Notes: generated from the letters alone by a model not told the origin. Numbered from the stretch's first letter, positions 48,000 to 62,000 are shown. The stretch: DNA of 64,000 bases from Pegea sp. RAD2-039 (GCA_034620365.1 JAQGEQ010000192.1:2413001-2477000), one strand, 5' to 3'. Numbers and translations are program-made.

Positions 48000-50900
48000 A
48001 TGGCAGAAGATTCAACTAATCAAATGATGTTGGATCCTAATGTGTTAATTACATCAACAGATCAAGGTAAGTCATTTAGTTTCTTAGATTTAAAAGTGAT
48101 TCGTTACTTTTAATAGGAGTGACTCCAATAGTTACAACTTCAAATGAAGATCAATCTGATATTGTGTCTCAAGCTTTTACAAGTGTTGAGCAAGAAGATC
48201 CATCAGTACAATATGTGACAATGACTCCTGAAGAGGCAGCGGCAGCTGGTGTAATGGAAGAAGATCAGGTTTAGAATTGTTGTTGGACTTTAGTGATAAT
48301 TTCTATTTTAACTTACTCTTATCTAAGATTTTTATTAAGAGCTTCTATAAATTTCTTCTTTACTAAATTTCTTGTATTTTGCAAAATTGAATATTTTTAT
48401 CAATAAAACTTTTAAAATTTTTAAGGAAATCTCCTTTTTTTATTATTTTATTCATTAAATTTATTCAGCAAGCAAGCTAATAATTATAAATATATCGAAT
48501 TCACAGAATAACTCATCTCTTCTTCTTCTTTTTTTCTAAGTTGTTTTATTTACTATTTTAATAATTTATTGAAACGTTTTCCAACTGAATTATTTCTCAA
48601 ATCTCAATATTTAGGGTTCATTTGACCAGGTTATTACCACATCTTTACAATTTGACCCTGCAAACCCAAACGTCTTGTATACTGCCGATGGAACACTTAT
48701 AAATCGATCTGATCTGAGTATGGAAGAACAAGCTCTTGTACAAGCGGCGTTGCAGCAACATTTAGCTGAGCAAGAAGCTGAACAAGAACTTGCTGTTATT
48801 GATCAGGTTTGAATTTAAACAGTTTTTAATCAGCTACAGGCATTTTCACTTGACCTTTAAATGGTGTCTAATTATGTGGTTTTGTAGCTAGTCAATTTTG
48901 ATATAAATATATTATTAAAATATTATTTTTATCATAATCTAATCTAAAAATTACTTAATTTTTTAATTTTTTTTTTCTAAACTGAATTTAAGATCTTATG
49001 TTTCTTTATCAAATAAATATTAATTTATTATATTTAAATTGATGTGAAAATTTTGGTAAATCTAAAAGCAAGTTTGAATGAAGTAAAATCGATATATTTG
49101 TAACATTACAGAGTAATACAGCAGATAAGCAATCTATTGGAATTGAAGGTTCTTCCTCTAATATGATCAACTCCGTACAAACATCCGATATAGGTTTATC
49201 TGATGATTTATCAAAACAATCATCTGTAGAAAATGAGATGTTAACAACCTCTAACATGACTGGAAGTAGGTTTACTACTTCACCAAATTGCCAAGCTTTT
49301 AATCGCTGACTATATTCTAGTAATGACTTCTAACCCAGTTGTAAGCAACGTCAACCTTGCTTCGCCTGATACAAATGCTTCTCAAATAGTTCAAACACTT
49401 GCGAATAACGTTCGACGTCAACAGGAATATGCTAAAGCACAAAGTTTACTTGTTAGTATGTTGTAGTTGATGAAAAAATAAACTAATTTATACTGATTTG
49501 TTTATAGAACCAGGCTCGTTCTACTGAAAAACCAGTACTACCAGCAGGCTACCGGTAATCATTTCAAACTTAACTACATATCAAATTACAATTAGTGTTA
49601 ACTAAATGTTATTACTCTGCTAACTATTAGACTTTTTAATGTCAATGAATATATTTTTTTAGTATTTTTACATCTTACTTTGTCTATTTACTTCAGTTTT
49701 ATTTATTTGAATTTTGTTTAAAATTAACTTCGAAGTTATTTATACAAATGATACATAAACAATTTCACTAGTCAGTATTTTCAAGTGGCTTCTTGTATAT
49801 TCTAGTTTGTAACATACAATTGTTGTATTTCTGATTCAGTGAAATTGGCTTTTTTTAAACTGAATTTATTTTACATCAAATCATTTACAGTTATGAAGAA
49901 AAGATTGTAATACGCCAAGGTCAACCTCATGTCATGAAAATGCCAGTTAAAAGCAAACCTACCCCTAAAAAAGTAAGTTACAAACAAATCATCTGGTTAT
50001 TTGTCTATTAAATCACAACATTTCCATGAAAACTTCGAATCTAGCTCACTAAATATAAAAGTAAACTTCAAAAGTTGTTAATTATCGAAATATCAGTTGA
50101 TGTTGGTCTAGATATTGTTGGGTTGATTGAAGTACCTCTACATCTACTCACTTCAGTTTGAAATTGTTTGTTTTATAGGCACCTGAATTACCAGCAGCGC
50201 TAGCGAGCTTAATGCCAAAAGTTGATATAGGTAAAGATGGAAACCAAGTGATTAGGATCCACCAATCACAAATCACTCCCGAACAGTTAAAGTCCCTTCA
50301 AGTGAGTTGATTTATCCCAAGTCTGATTAACTCATCAAATCTTTACAGGAAAATCCAAACGTCCGTCTCGTGTTCCGACCTCCTAGCTCCTCCAGAAGAG
50401 GAGGATCACGACCTCAACCTACAACTCCTTACTCAGGTAGAAGAAGAGGACGTCCACGAAAGAATCCCTACCAAGTAGCAAGATCTTCACCAGAACCTCC
50501 ACCATTGAAATCCTTTGAAGAAAGTCCTCCCACTACCACTAGGTGACGCAGTTGCAATATAAGTATCGCGTTTGTGACGTCATTCTTCTAGATACGGTCG
50601 CCACACTAAGTTGCCCTATTACACGAAGGATTATTTATCAACTGAGAACGGTGATCTTACGGATGACTTCACAGAGAGAAGCACCGAGACATACACCCAA
50701 CCATACAACTATGTTTCAACTAGAGGTAGAAGAGGAAGACCGCGAGGTAATTAGCATAATACGCTCGTCGTCACGTGATTGAGTTTCTATTGATCAGGAA
50801 GCGGAAATCGAACGGCTGACAAACCTTATCGTCGAACTGGGACTTACTCATCACGTATGGAGATGATCAGGGAACAACAATTGAACAACGATGATGAATT

Positions 50901-53900
50901 AGAAGCTAATCAGCGTTTATCAATCGTGGTTAGTCTTTGCTCTCTAATTTGTAGATGTGGTTGATGTTGGTGATACTTACAGCCTCCAAAACCGACCCTG
51001 TCGTCGGTGGAGCAAGCAATCTCGACAAGAAGACGGAATCGATTAAAAGAACTTATGGAAAGTTGTTCGAAAGATGAGATTATGGAAGTTACTCTTCCTC
51101 ATCTTGCTCGCGTTTTCTCGCTCTATGAGTTTCTTACTATGAAGGTTTGTCTTTTTTTAATATTCCGCTAGAAGGTGCTAGTGAGCAACGGCGAAACTGT
51201 TTTAAATATTTGTCATAAAAACGTTTTATGGCTGAATATGTGTCTACTGCTTTTGTTTGATATCTACATTTTTAAGATTTTCATTTAAATAATCACAACA
51301 AGAAATTATTAAACAAACTTTCAAGCTTGCTTCTTAAGATTTAAAAAATTATTTCAAAAGTTTAAATTTAAAATCTAAAAAAACATTTCATTTTGAAATT
51401 AATTTTTGAAATATTTTTCAAGCTACAAACATTCTTAAGATATCACGGCATTTAACATCAACAGAAGGTTTTTGTAAAATTACTTCTCAGCACAAAACTG
51501 CTGAATGAATTTCCGGATAATACTAACATTCTTCAAATTAATGTTTTAGGTTGAAAAAAATAAACTTAGTCGAGTTTATTTTGCTGACATTTACAAAGAA
51601 TATGAATCAATTCATAAATACGTTACTAATTTGACTGGTACATACAAAGATCTTCTAAGTGATCCCACACAAGCATCCTATTTCGAAATAAAAAAAGATG
51701 AAAATAAATCCGATGTAGATCAAAATGATGAAAGTAATCTCGACTCAGAAGAGAAGAAAATTGAATCTGTTCAGGAAAAGAAACTAAATGAAGCAATCAC
51801 AGTGAAAAGTAAAAAGGTAAAAAAGCATTTTGTTTGAACTTTCGTCAAGAAAATGACAAATAATTGGATTTTATTTATTTGATTGCAAAGATATTTTATT
51901 TGCAAACTCATCACAATTACTTTGCTGCAATCTTACTAGCGAGAACTTTCTTTCAAAACCACCTTCAAAATACATCTTTCTATTTCAGCTTCTTAATTCT
52001 TTGGGTTTGAAAGCTGAAAGTTTCAAGGATGTAATGTTAGATCTAACAGTGAAGAAAACGACGCCAGACCAAGAAAATAACAAAACAGCCAACGACAAGT
52101 GCAGAACTGTGAGTCTTTGCTTCTTTATACGCTTCCTAAGACTCAAATTCATAATAGAATCTGTTTCTAGTCATCTTTAGTTACTCGAATCAGTAATATA
52201 GTAAGATAATAGAGGCAAGCAAATATATATCATTTGTTGAAAGTTTTGTATTCTTTCAATTTCCTCATCTTTAATTACTTCCATCAACTCAAATTCTTTT
52301 TTGTTAATTATTTTTTCATCATCACAGCTTTGATTGTAGATCTGACTTTGTTTAATGATAAATATTTCAGCATCTAGTGATTATTTTAATAGTTTGTTAA
52401 AAAGCTATCTACACAGATAACTCGTCATAAAAACCAAATGCTTGGGTGGTGAAATGATATCAAAATTTTAATGAAATATTTCTCATAAGTCGAATAACTT
52501 CTAATTTTTATTTTTTCACTTATCACGAGTTAATCAATAATTTTAAAATTTTTTTAACTTTAATTTCTATAAAAACAATTTTTTAATTGAAATTTTATTC
52601 TTTAAATTCAACTTGAAATAATCGCCGGACAGCTAACAACATCAAATATCTTTTATTTTTTATTTAAAAACTGAAATACTTTTTCTACTTTCAATCTTCT
52701 TCCAATTTTTTACGCCCTGTATTTAAAAAAAATTTAAGACATAAAAATGTTCAATATCAAATATGCTTTGTTACGAAACAGAATTCTTCAAATACTTCCA
52801 CAGTAATCGAACCTCCATAAGCTCAACTGTTTGTTAAATTAAGACTTTTTGTATCAACTGATCTTTTCAAGCAACTGATGTAAGCATCTTCTGATTAGTA
52901 AGAAGTTGAAAATGTCCACAAACATGTCAATACATTTAGATGTCTAGTTCAAATTTAAAAAAAAAGTTAAATAACAAGGCAATTGGCCTGCAGCTATCTA
53001 CCAAAGGCTTCATCGATATTTTATGGAAAGAAAGTGAATAATAGAAGCTTTGTATTTCACTAAACTCACTTAAAGTTCGGATTCTTTGTGTAGTTTAGTG
53101 GCGAGCTCTTTTGTTTATCCTCTTCTAATTGAAAATTCAGTTTTCAAGTTCAAAATCTATCTTGTGACCTATTTGTCTGTCTTCTTGTTTTTATCATAGA
53201 GATTTAGGGTTCGTGTTGTGGTTTTGAATTAGATCTTGTACAAGATTTTTTATCAGAATTTCATTTTCTATGTAATTAAATGTTGATAGGTATTTCAACT
53301 TTGTAATATCTGTCAGAAGACATTTAAGGTGGAGTTTTTACTCAATAAGGTGCTCATTCGCTCGCTGTATACTAAAAATAAGTTCTTTTTTATTCCGCTT
53401 TTCCATTATGACGTCATTAACATCAATCTAATTTCCTCCATCAAATCGAAGACCTTTTAGTGCGAAATGTTCTCTTTTATTTGCTCTTCAACAAAGACAT
53501 TTTTATCATTCATTCAACCATTTTTGTAAAAAGTTAGAAAGAAGTCTAATTGAAAAACAATGACGTCAGCTTAGATGTGAAGATCATTTGCTGCAAGATT
53601 ATTTACATCTAGTTATCAACTGAAATCGAATTTCAGTGAAGAAGAGAAGAAGGTTTGACGTCAAAGATTTTACAAATCAAATATTTAAAATAAATAAAAA
53701 CTTGTGGAAAAGTAGTAAAAGAAAAAGCAGAAAAAAGCGATCATGTCCATGCTTGCCGTGGTTTTCCACTACTGGTCCACATCTATCCACATTACTTGCT
53801 GTCCACTTGTCCATCAAAACTCGTACTCAGACACAAACACTTTAACAGTCACTGTCCGGTTGTCCCTTTTCTTGCCCTTTCTGTTGTAAGTGGTCACGTC

Positions 53901-56900
53901 CACCTTGACCTGGTGTTCACTTGGTCCTTTCAAACTTCGCTGCAACATCAGAAAAGCCGAGGGTACTTGGGGCGAGACATGGGCCAGTCCAAACACTGTC
54001 TGGTCGCCTTCAACCATCTGGAAGCTATATCGTTGTCTCCGGCGTCTTGTTTTCAATCGAATTTGGAATATTCGTCGAGGAACAACCAACATAGATGTGA
54101 TATCGATGTAGTGGTGTGAAACGCTCGATGGTTTCTCTCGACACTTCTCGTACATCGTGACGTCATCACGAAGCGCTTTACAGCGACGTCGGCAAGTGTT
54201 TGTAGTAAATTGACGTCGTCCAAATTCATCAGTCCGTGTTAATTTGCGGTAGAAGTCACGTGATGGACACTGGACTCTATTAATACAATGGAAACCACCT
54301 CTGGTGTTAATACACATCTCATTAGGTCCACAAACGTGCCCCAGACCACCTTCAATGTCCTCACGGTCACATTCGTTGATGTCCACACATGTAAACTCAC
54401 TTCTTGTGTAACTAAACAAATTGATAAATTTATCAATGCCACAAACTGTCCCACACTACTTACCCTAATGGACAGGTGCATTGAAATGAACCAGGGACAT
54501 CTACACACTTCCATTGACACCTGCTTCCTCCCGAGTGAACACAATCACGGTTATCTTTACAATTTCCTGAAATAAAAACTCACAATCATCTTTATTCTTA
54601 TTTGCTTTCACTTACCATTATATAAGCTGAAGCCTAGATGACATCTACATTCATAACTTCCATGTGTATTGACACATTCTGAATTAGGCGGACATGAATC
54701 CAATTCACACTCATTCAGGTCTTTACAATATCTTCCTGTCATCTCATCAGCAACGAAACCTTCTGTACACACACATCTGTATGATCCTATTGTATTTTTA
54801 CAAGTTTCTCCATATGCTGCAGTAAAAAAATATCTTTGATAAAATTGACCTTTCAAATACTGAAGAGTGTTTTGATAACAGAAATTGTCAGATTGTTACA
54901 CTAAAAAGAATTCCTCTGAAATTTTTACAACAAATATTTTATCTTTTGGTTAGACGATTTTCTAGATTATGTATCTTCATGAGGAATTTTGACGTTGCAA
55001 AGAATTTGTTTTTAGTATTTTTTATACTTTTTAATTTAACAGTTTTTATTAATTTTCTTTTTTATTCTTACATTCATTTATTTCTAACTTTTTAGAGGTT
55101 TATTTAGATAAGTTAATAATAAAAATAGAATTTTGTGAAATATTTCAACTCGTAAAATCTTCTTTCAATATTTGAAGTTAATGAATTCCAAACACAATTG
55201 CTATCTACTTTTCCACAAATATTTGTTTGTACTTAAACAAAATGGTTTATTTATAAACTAATTTATTATAAAATGTTGTTTGATTTGCTAAATAAAATAA
55301 TTGGAAGAAATTTTTAAAGATAACATTATATTGTCGTTAAAAATATTTCCGTTGGTCGTTTTGTAGTAATTTTGATTTATTATATTTGAAATATTTCCAA
55401 CTTAAATTTTCTTGTTGTTTCTAATTCATATTTGTCAATCAAACTTTCCTTCCACGTTTGATTTACATATAGCTAACAAGTACTTTTCATATATTAAGAT
55501 ATCAAATCTATATTTTAAGATTAAATGATCCAATCATATTCCTAAAGTTTTTATAAAGTTGTTTGGAACAGAACACAAAGAAGAAAACTTGCTGATAAAT
55601 GATTTGTAATCCTCTGTCAGCTTTCATTCACAAAATTCAAACTTATCCAAATGAAATTGGGATAGTAGATACTATAGAAGCAGCACTTGCTAGAAGGCTA
55701 GCTGGTATCAGTAGTCACTACTAACCTGTGCACATTCCTAAACTGCATTCGTCCGTATCATTACATGATGTTCCATCATCATTAAAATTAGGTTCAAAAC
55801 CTCTTTTACACATGCATTTGTAGCTGCCTCTTGTATTGATGCAATACTGATTACTGTTACAAGGATGAGAGATACATTCGTTGATATCTCGACAAAATCT
55901 GCCGATCTGAAAGAAACTGAATGAAATTGAAGCTATTTACTAGTAATAATTAAACCTTTTTCATTCCTTTAGGACAAACACATGTGTATGAACCTATTGT
56001 ATTGAAACAGATCTCGCCACCACAATAACCTTGTTTACATTCATCAATATCTACACATTCACCTAGAAACTCACAAATATAGTTTCATAATCATTCACTA
56101 CATCAATGACTTACCACTAGAAGTATCTAACTGATATCCTCGTTGACATAAACATGTATAACTGCCCATCAAATTACGACACGATTGGTCAGTTTTACAT
56201 GGCATGTCTAGACACTCGTTAATGTCTTCACATCCCTCTTTTTTGTCGTATCTACTCAACATAAAAAGTCCTCATGTCACTGGTTGCACTTCACTGCACA
56301 CGTCACCTACTTATATCCTTCACTACAAAACTTATCCATTAAATTTTCACTTTTTTCAACTTTAGTAGTATTTGCTTGAGTTAACCAGCTGCCCACCAGG
56401 CAAACCAGCCACCATCTGCAAAGCATTTTGTACTTTTTTTTTTCTTAGCAACTAAACAGATATCTGCAAGACATTAAAGTTAGAAAAACTTCTTAAAAAA
56501 ACGGCTACCTTCAACGACTTCTACTAAATTACATCTTCTGAAATTTCTCATCTTTTAAACTCTTATAAAAACTTTCTTTTTTTCCGTTAACCGCATCATA
56601 CTTTCTGCTTTACAATTGATTCTATTAAACAACCCCACTTCAAATTGAAATACTAAATTTATCTCACAACCCCTGACTACTGCCTTCAACTAGCAATTTC
56701 TTTTGTTACAAAGCTTATGAGACTTATTCTGTGCGTGAATGTTTCTTTTATAGCTTTTTTACCGCTTGCCTTTTTTACTTTATTCAAACCACTAGTGATG
56801 CTACATTCAATTCAACAACGAGCTTACTAGTTAGTTGATTAAACTCAAAACTCATTTCTTATCTGTTTTTAAAGTTTTTTTTTTATTTTTCGAACTTGTA

Positions 56901-57839
56901 CAGTTTAATAATTTGACAAATACACAGAAGTTAGTTTCTACCGCTCAAGTAAATGTTGCTTAAATTTTTCTAAATCCAGATTTTTCTTGTTTTAGAATCG
57001 AAATACAATTGAAAGCATCAAGGAAGTAACTGATGGAGGTGATGCCTCGGCGATCATCAACAATATCCCGCAAGTATCAATTGGAGATCAAGGTAATCTT
57101 TCAACTCTATCTGAATAAGATTATATTCTTTGTTCAAAGTAGAAACTTCACTTATCAACGATGTAAAAGCTGAACATATAGAGACCAGTGAAGCAACCTC
57201 TGCTGTAGTCACTGATCAGGTTTGTTCCTCATCATTAAATCTTTTCATTCTCAACTCTTCTTCATCTGCAGTCATCTCTTCTTGTTTCCAACCCTCTCAC
57301 AGCGCAAGGAACCACAGCAGTCACTGCTACTACTGATGGCTTATTCACAGTGGACACTGTCCAAACAATTTCAACTTCAGAACAGACATCTACAAGCGAA
57401 CAAGTTGATGCCAACGAGTAAGTTCTTCTTCATCAATCAATTCGTTAGTTAAAAGACATATTTGCAGAGCAACAACAAATGTAGAAGAAACTACAATTGA
57501 AGCATCTGAAACGGGTGCCACAACCATCGTACCTGCGAGTACTAGCGGTCCTCAAATCATTCAAATAGGAACAGGCGAAGATAGACAGTTTATAGAAGTA
57601 CCAGAAGGTTACAGTTTAATACAAACTCCAAATGGACTGGTGATGTCACAGGTAACCACTCATCTAAATCCTCATCTTCTTCATCTATCTTCTTTTAGGT
57701 TGGAACTACAATCACACAAGGTGAAGACGGAGTCATCTATGTCACTAACGAAGATGGGACCTCTACTCCGTTGGATTCACAAAAAAGTTTCCCTCTAGAG
57801 ACTGTAGAGTCGTTGCTATCTCTTGATAATCAACAGTGA
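48000..57839 (+). CDS. AT-hook nuclear protein B (unrecognised family, paralogue of protein A)
   Basis: Nineteen exons sum to 874 residues: 48000-48066, 48117-48268, 48615-48806, 49112-49265, 49321-49451, 49508-49554, 49891-49972, 50179-50301, 50349-50542, 50592-50746, 50798-50928, 50983-51144, 51550-51816, 51989-52108, 56996-57092, 57140-57219, 57272-57417, 57468-57651, 57699-57839. Features in order: a short acidic N terminus, [20 protein letters not shown], two AT-hooks ([10 protein letters not shown] and RGRRGRPRG), the helical module [19 protein letters not shown], an acidic Lys/Glu stretch, and the C-terminal [19 protein letters not shown] module. The splice after the module's last Lys is at the same place and phase as in protein A. 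Intron 14 (4.9 kb) contains a whole opposite-strand gene. Function is unknown; AT-rich DNA binding in the nucleus is inferred from the hooks. Confidence 0.85.
53814..56426 (-). CDS. secreted fibulin-like cbEGF protein, nested in intron 14 of AT-hook gene B
   Basis: Seven exons (56426-56311, 56251-56115, 56062-55956, 55906-55726, 54816-54616, 54566-54464, 54411-53814) give 480 residues. A signal peptide ([18 protein letters not shown]) is followed by about seven EGF-like units. Most have the calcium-binding start D-(I/L/V)-(N/D)-E-C and the GSYxCxC core; one (CKDNRDC) lacks the consensus. The last exon carries a fibulin-type C-terminal domain, with [20 protein letters not shown] and an end [10 protein letters not shown], as in fibulins and the tail of hemicentin. 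Such proteins build elastic and basement-membrane matrix. At this length it is a short fibulin, not hemicentin, which has many Ig domains. The gene lies wholly within, and antisense to, its host. Several TGACGTCA sites lie in and just past its 3' end. Confidence 0.93.
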
Positions 57840-58715
57840 TGTGATAAAGAGAAGGTTGTTGCCACTGACTGTCGACATTTCAATGTTTGATTGATTGGTT
57901 GCTGTGTAAATACAAGAAAATCAGCAACTCAATTAGCTGTTGATGGCTTTGTTTCAATTTTGTTTACCAGTTGTCAATTGTCAATTGAATATCGCTTGCC
58001 TTTGGCACGTTGCAAATTGTTTATATCTTGATTTTATTGGATTCAACCAGTTAAGGCGACGAACACCAGCAAAAGCTCGCATGTACATCATTTTAGTTGA
58101 CAATCAATTTCAGTTTTTATTTGATTTGGTTAAGTTACGGTCTTTTTTCAAATTTAAATAAATTGTTTAGTTCTGGATTTAGTTTCTGATTGGAAGTTGC
58201 TTGTCTTAACATGGCATTAATATTTCTTTATGTCCATTTAACTATTGGCGTAAAATACAAGTTTGTGTCTCGATCAAATATTCCAGTGTGCTTCCTTGAT
58301 TCAATTGTAAAGTTCATAAAAGAAATGTCTAGTTGCCTTGTACTAACTCACATTTACACACATCAACTCAAATTTGTGTCTTTAAAGATCTCTATCTTCA
58401 ATGAACAAAATATGAAAGAAATCAATTGAAGATTGATGACATTTTTCAATCAGTTTTACTTTTTCTATAGATCTCTAAATGACTTTTTGCCAGACTACAA
58501 ACCTCTCCAACTTTTATGATCAAAAAACAATTTATAAACATTAATTTGATTGAAGTTTCAACATACTTCAACCCCACAATTGAAATGTTTTCGTTTGAAT
58601 TTATTTTGCCAACTTAGCAATTATTTGCTTGAAAAGTCGCACTGATAATCTTCATCTAGTTTCTTATTTTTGGTTTCACAACTACTTTAAGTTGGATTGT
58701 TAAATGAAGTTACAA
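57840..58715. other. 3' flank of AT-hook gene B, no further gene seen
   Basis: Probably 3' UTR at first. Frames at 57940-58161 and 58190-58429 have no family motif or splice context and are taken as chance. Confidence 0.45.
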
Positions 58716-58905
58716 CTAAGCGATATGTTTTGATTTATAATTAGTGTTCAAATAAACGAATAAATTTTCATTAAATCTGTTCCATTTTAAATCAAGCTGT
58801 TTCTTCATTGGCTCAATTTCTGTTTCTAAATATTGAAGAACTTTATGTTTCTTTTTTGAACTAAGCTCATCTGTACCAGCAAATCCCTTAAAATTCGCCA
58901 ACAGC
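58716..58905 (-). CDS. possible terminal exon of an unidentified minus-strand gene, or a pseudogene remnant
   Basis: Behind a strong acceptor (TTGTTTTTTTAG) an open frame runs about 62 codons to a TAG at 58718-58716. It reads ANFKGFAGTDELSSKKKHKV, then QYLETEIEPMKKQLDLKWNR, and ends NTNYKSKHIA. The residue mix looks like real protein, Lys/Glu-rich and helix-prone, but I do not recognise it. Upstream to about 59042, behind another good acceptor (GTCATCTCAG), the minus strand stays open (SYKKVEVNSSVNGYVDIYS) and would join this frame if the T7 run at 58907-58913 were one base shorter. Either a sequencing error, a pseudogene frameshift or coincidence explains this. No further 5' exons were found. 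Confidence 0.4.
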
Positions 58906-59054
58906 CTAAAAAAACAATTTCTTCGTTTTACTCTGCTGCAATTCGTAGTCTACAGTGACTAAAAATAACAGAGAGCAATTAGAATAAATGTCAACATATC
59001 CGTTTACGGATGAGTTCACTTCCACTTTCTTATAAGACTGAGATGACAATAAGA

Positions 59055-62000
59055 GCAAAAATTACAAGTAGTTCAAGCAACAATTGAAAATACACAAGTG
59101 TATTTATTGGTTCCACTTAATTGTTGATATTTCCACAAATTATTTCTATTATATCTCTGATGCTTAAGAAGCTAAGAGTCTTATAATCATGAAACGTAGA
59201 ATGCTGTATCCTTGATTTCATTATGTATTTGCAAACATTTTTGATTAGACTTAATTATCTTTTAATATCTTATTAAAAGACTATTAAAAACAAAGTTTTA
59301 GAAATTATAGTTTTATTTATAAGCTTTTCTACAACTACTTTGGTTTTTTTTCACAAAATACTTTTATTTGATATTAATTTATCAAAGTAACATTTGATTA
59401 AATGCTTTGAATTTAGATAATTTTTCAAAAAAGTCAAGTTTATGTTTTAGTCATCGTTTTATTATTATTTATATTATAAATTATATGATTGTAAATATAC
59501 TTCATATAATTTCATATCATCAAAACGCTTTCAACTAATTTTCTAAGTATTTTTCAGCATCTGAAAACTTAGTATAAAATTAAGTTTGAATTTAAATTGG
59601 TTTTTATAAACATCGTTTGTATAAAATTCTATCAAATAATTAAAAAAAAGTTGTATTTTTAAATTTTATCTGTAAAACTAAACATTTTTACAAACGATAA
59701 AAGTTGGCCTTTATCGTTCTTAAATTATAACAACTATATTTGAAAAAATGAATTAAACTGAAAATTTAATACTAAGCTCTATAGATTTAGTTTACTATCT
59801 ACTTTAACTACTATAACTTTCTATTAATACATTTGTTTATCAACTTCATAAATCACTTTAAAAAACGAATTTAAATTTAAGAATTTTTTTAATACCATCA
59901 AGTATTTAATCATGATGTAATCAAAATTAACCATAAAAAATAGTTTCAATTAAATTTGCTTAACCCATAAAAATAAAACAATATTAATTATTCAAACTAT
60001 TAAAGCTCTCAAGTTGTAATTATTTGCTTTAACATCGATATCAATAATATATTAACATCAAGTTTAACCAAAATGACAAAAGAAATATTTTAAACTTTCC
60101 ATTAAAATACTTATGAGTTATTTTACACTTTAAAATTCTGTGTTTTAAATGAAGTATAATTAATGTAAATTTATTTGTTACTTGCAAGAACAAGTTATAA
60201 AAAAAATTTAACCTGGCCGACCAAATAAGTCATACTTTTTGTCAAAGCACATTTTGGGTCATTTAAAGTTTAGAAAAATTGAAATCCATGAAAAATAGTT
60301 TTCTCTAAGTAAATGTTGCAGATTAGTTCAAGCAGTTTACAGTGAAATTTGACTAAATATGATGACAAGACGAAAATTCGATTAAGTTATTTAGTTAACA
60401 AGGTTAAAAATATTACTTGCGACAATAATAGACATGTAATCTTTAAGCTTACGGCTTGTGTAACTTTTGTTATTATTGTTATATGATTATTTAAGTAGCC
60501 TAAAACTATTTAGTAATAAATTCATTTTAATAAACTTTTCTTGTAAAAGTCGAAAAACTTGATTGTTTAAAAGAATTTGTAATATTTGAAAAATTTAACT
60601 TTGTCTATATGTTGAAGAATAAGGTTAAAATTTAGTTGTAATTATGTAAGTAACAAAGCTAATAAAACTAAGCAAGCTAATTTCTACATTTTAAAATCTT
60701 GTATATAATTAAAACTTTTAATCTAATACAAATTACTTAAATTAAAGATTTACATTTTAGATATATAATTTTCGTTTTGTTTTTGTAATATTTTTTTTTC
60801 AATTTTATATGTTCTATCTACTTTTTTGTTCTACCTTTTTATAAGTAATCAACCATAAATTTATTGATAAGTTTGTCGATGGTCTAAATGAGTGATAATC
60901 TTTTGAAAAACCCTATCAAGAATGATTTAGTCATTTTAGCTTTATTTTAATTTAGAAATCAAAAAGATAAACTCATCTAAAAAGATTTTTAATTTTTTTT
61001 TCAACCACAAATTTGAAATCAATATTAGCTAGCGAAATATAATTTGTTAGTAAAAAAATTTAAATAGAATAAATCATTAAATTTTGTTTTGGTTTTTGTC
61101 ACGTTTTAGGTACACCAAAAAGTTTTATAAAAATATAATTTTATTTTAAAGAATATAATTAAAAACTTTTTTTGGCATACAATCATCAGCTTTTATCAAA
61201 CCGAATACGGAATGTTTGTTTTAAACCCTAATTTAACTAGATAAGATAGTTGATTCCAAGATGAAAGATAAGCTATTTAAAACATGACAGATAAGATAAA
61301 AATTAAGTCATTTCGAAAACAAAACATTTGTAGTATATAAAATTCAAAACTTGTATTTTCATTTTTCGAAATACTCATTTTAATTTGTTTTGTATAATTT
61401 TTGGGGCTTATAACCACAGCTGTTTAATCTACATTAAAATACACTTAAAGTAAAAAATGTATTTGAATAAAATAATTTAATTAACGCTGAGAAATCTAAT
61501 TTTGTATTTCTCATGTAAATGATACTTTTATCAATAAATATGGTTTAAAACATGTATATAATAAAAGAAAAATTTCTACTTAATACAAAAAGCTCTCCAA
61601 AAACGTTTCATCCAATTGTAAAAATATTCTAGTCAAGGCTTAATCAACAACTTGTTGCATTTACAAATTCTTTGAATCAAACTTTTCTTTAATTATATTT
61701 CAAGATTTCATTTTGTTTTAGGATTTTGATATTTTCTATTTATTCTTTTCTACATTTATAATCTAATTCATAGCATTTGAAGGATAAATTAACGCTTAAT
61801 TACCATAAAAAACGTATTTTGCTTATAAAAATTTCAATAGAATAACTTTTAATGAAACTAATTCATTTGACTAAGGAGTGAACACAAAATATCTTTGTTT
61901 ATCATGTTTACAGGATTATTTGATAAAATTTCCATAAAATTGGTTGTCTATATTTACAAAAATTATGTTCTTTTCGGTTTAGGTTTGACTTCTGAAACGT

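Noticed and set aside
53796..54575. Plus-strand frames over the fibulin C terminus
   Set aside because: Antisense shadows of the last exons of the nested fibulin-like gene, which has clear EGF and fibulin motifs.
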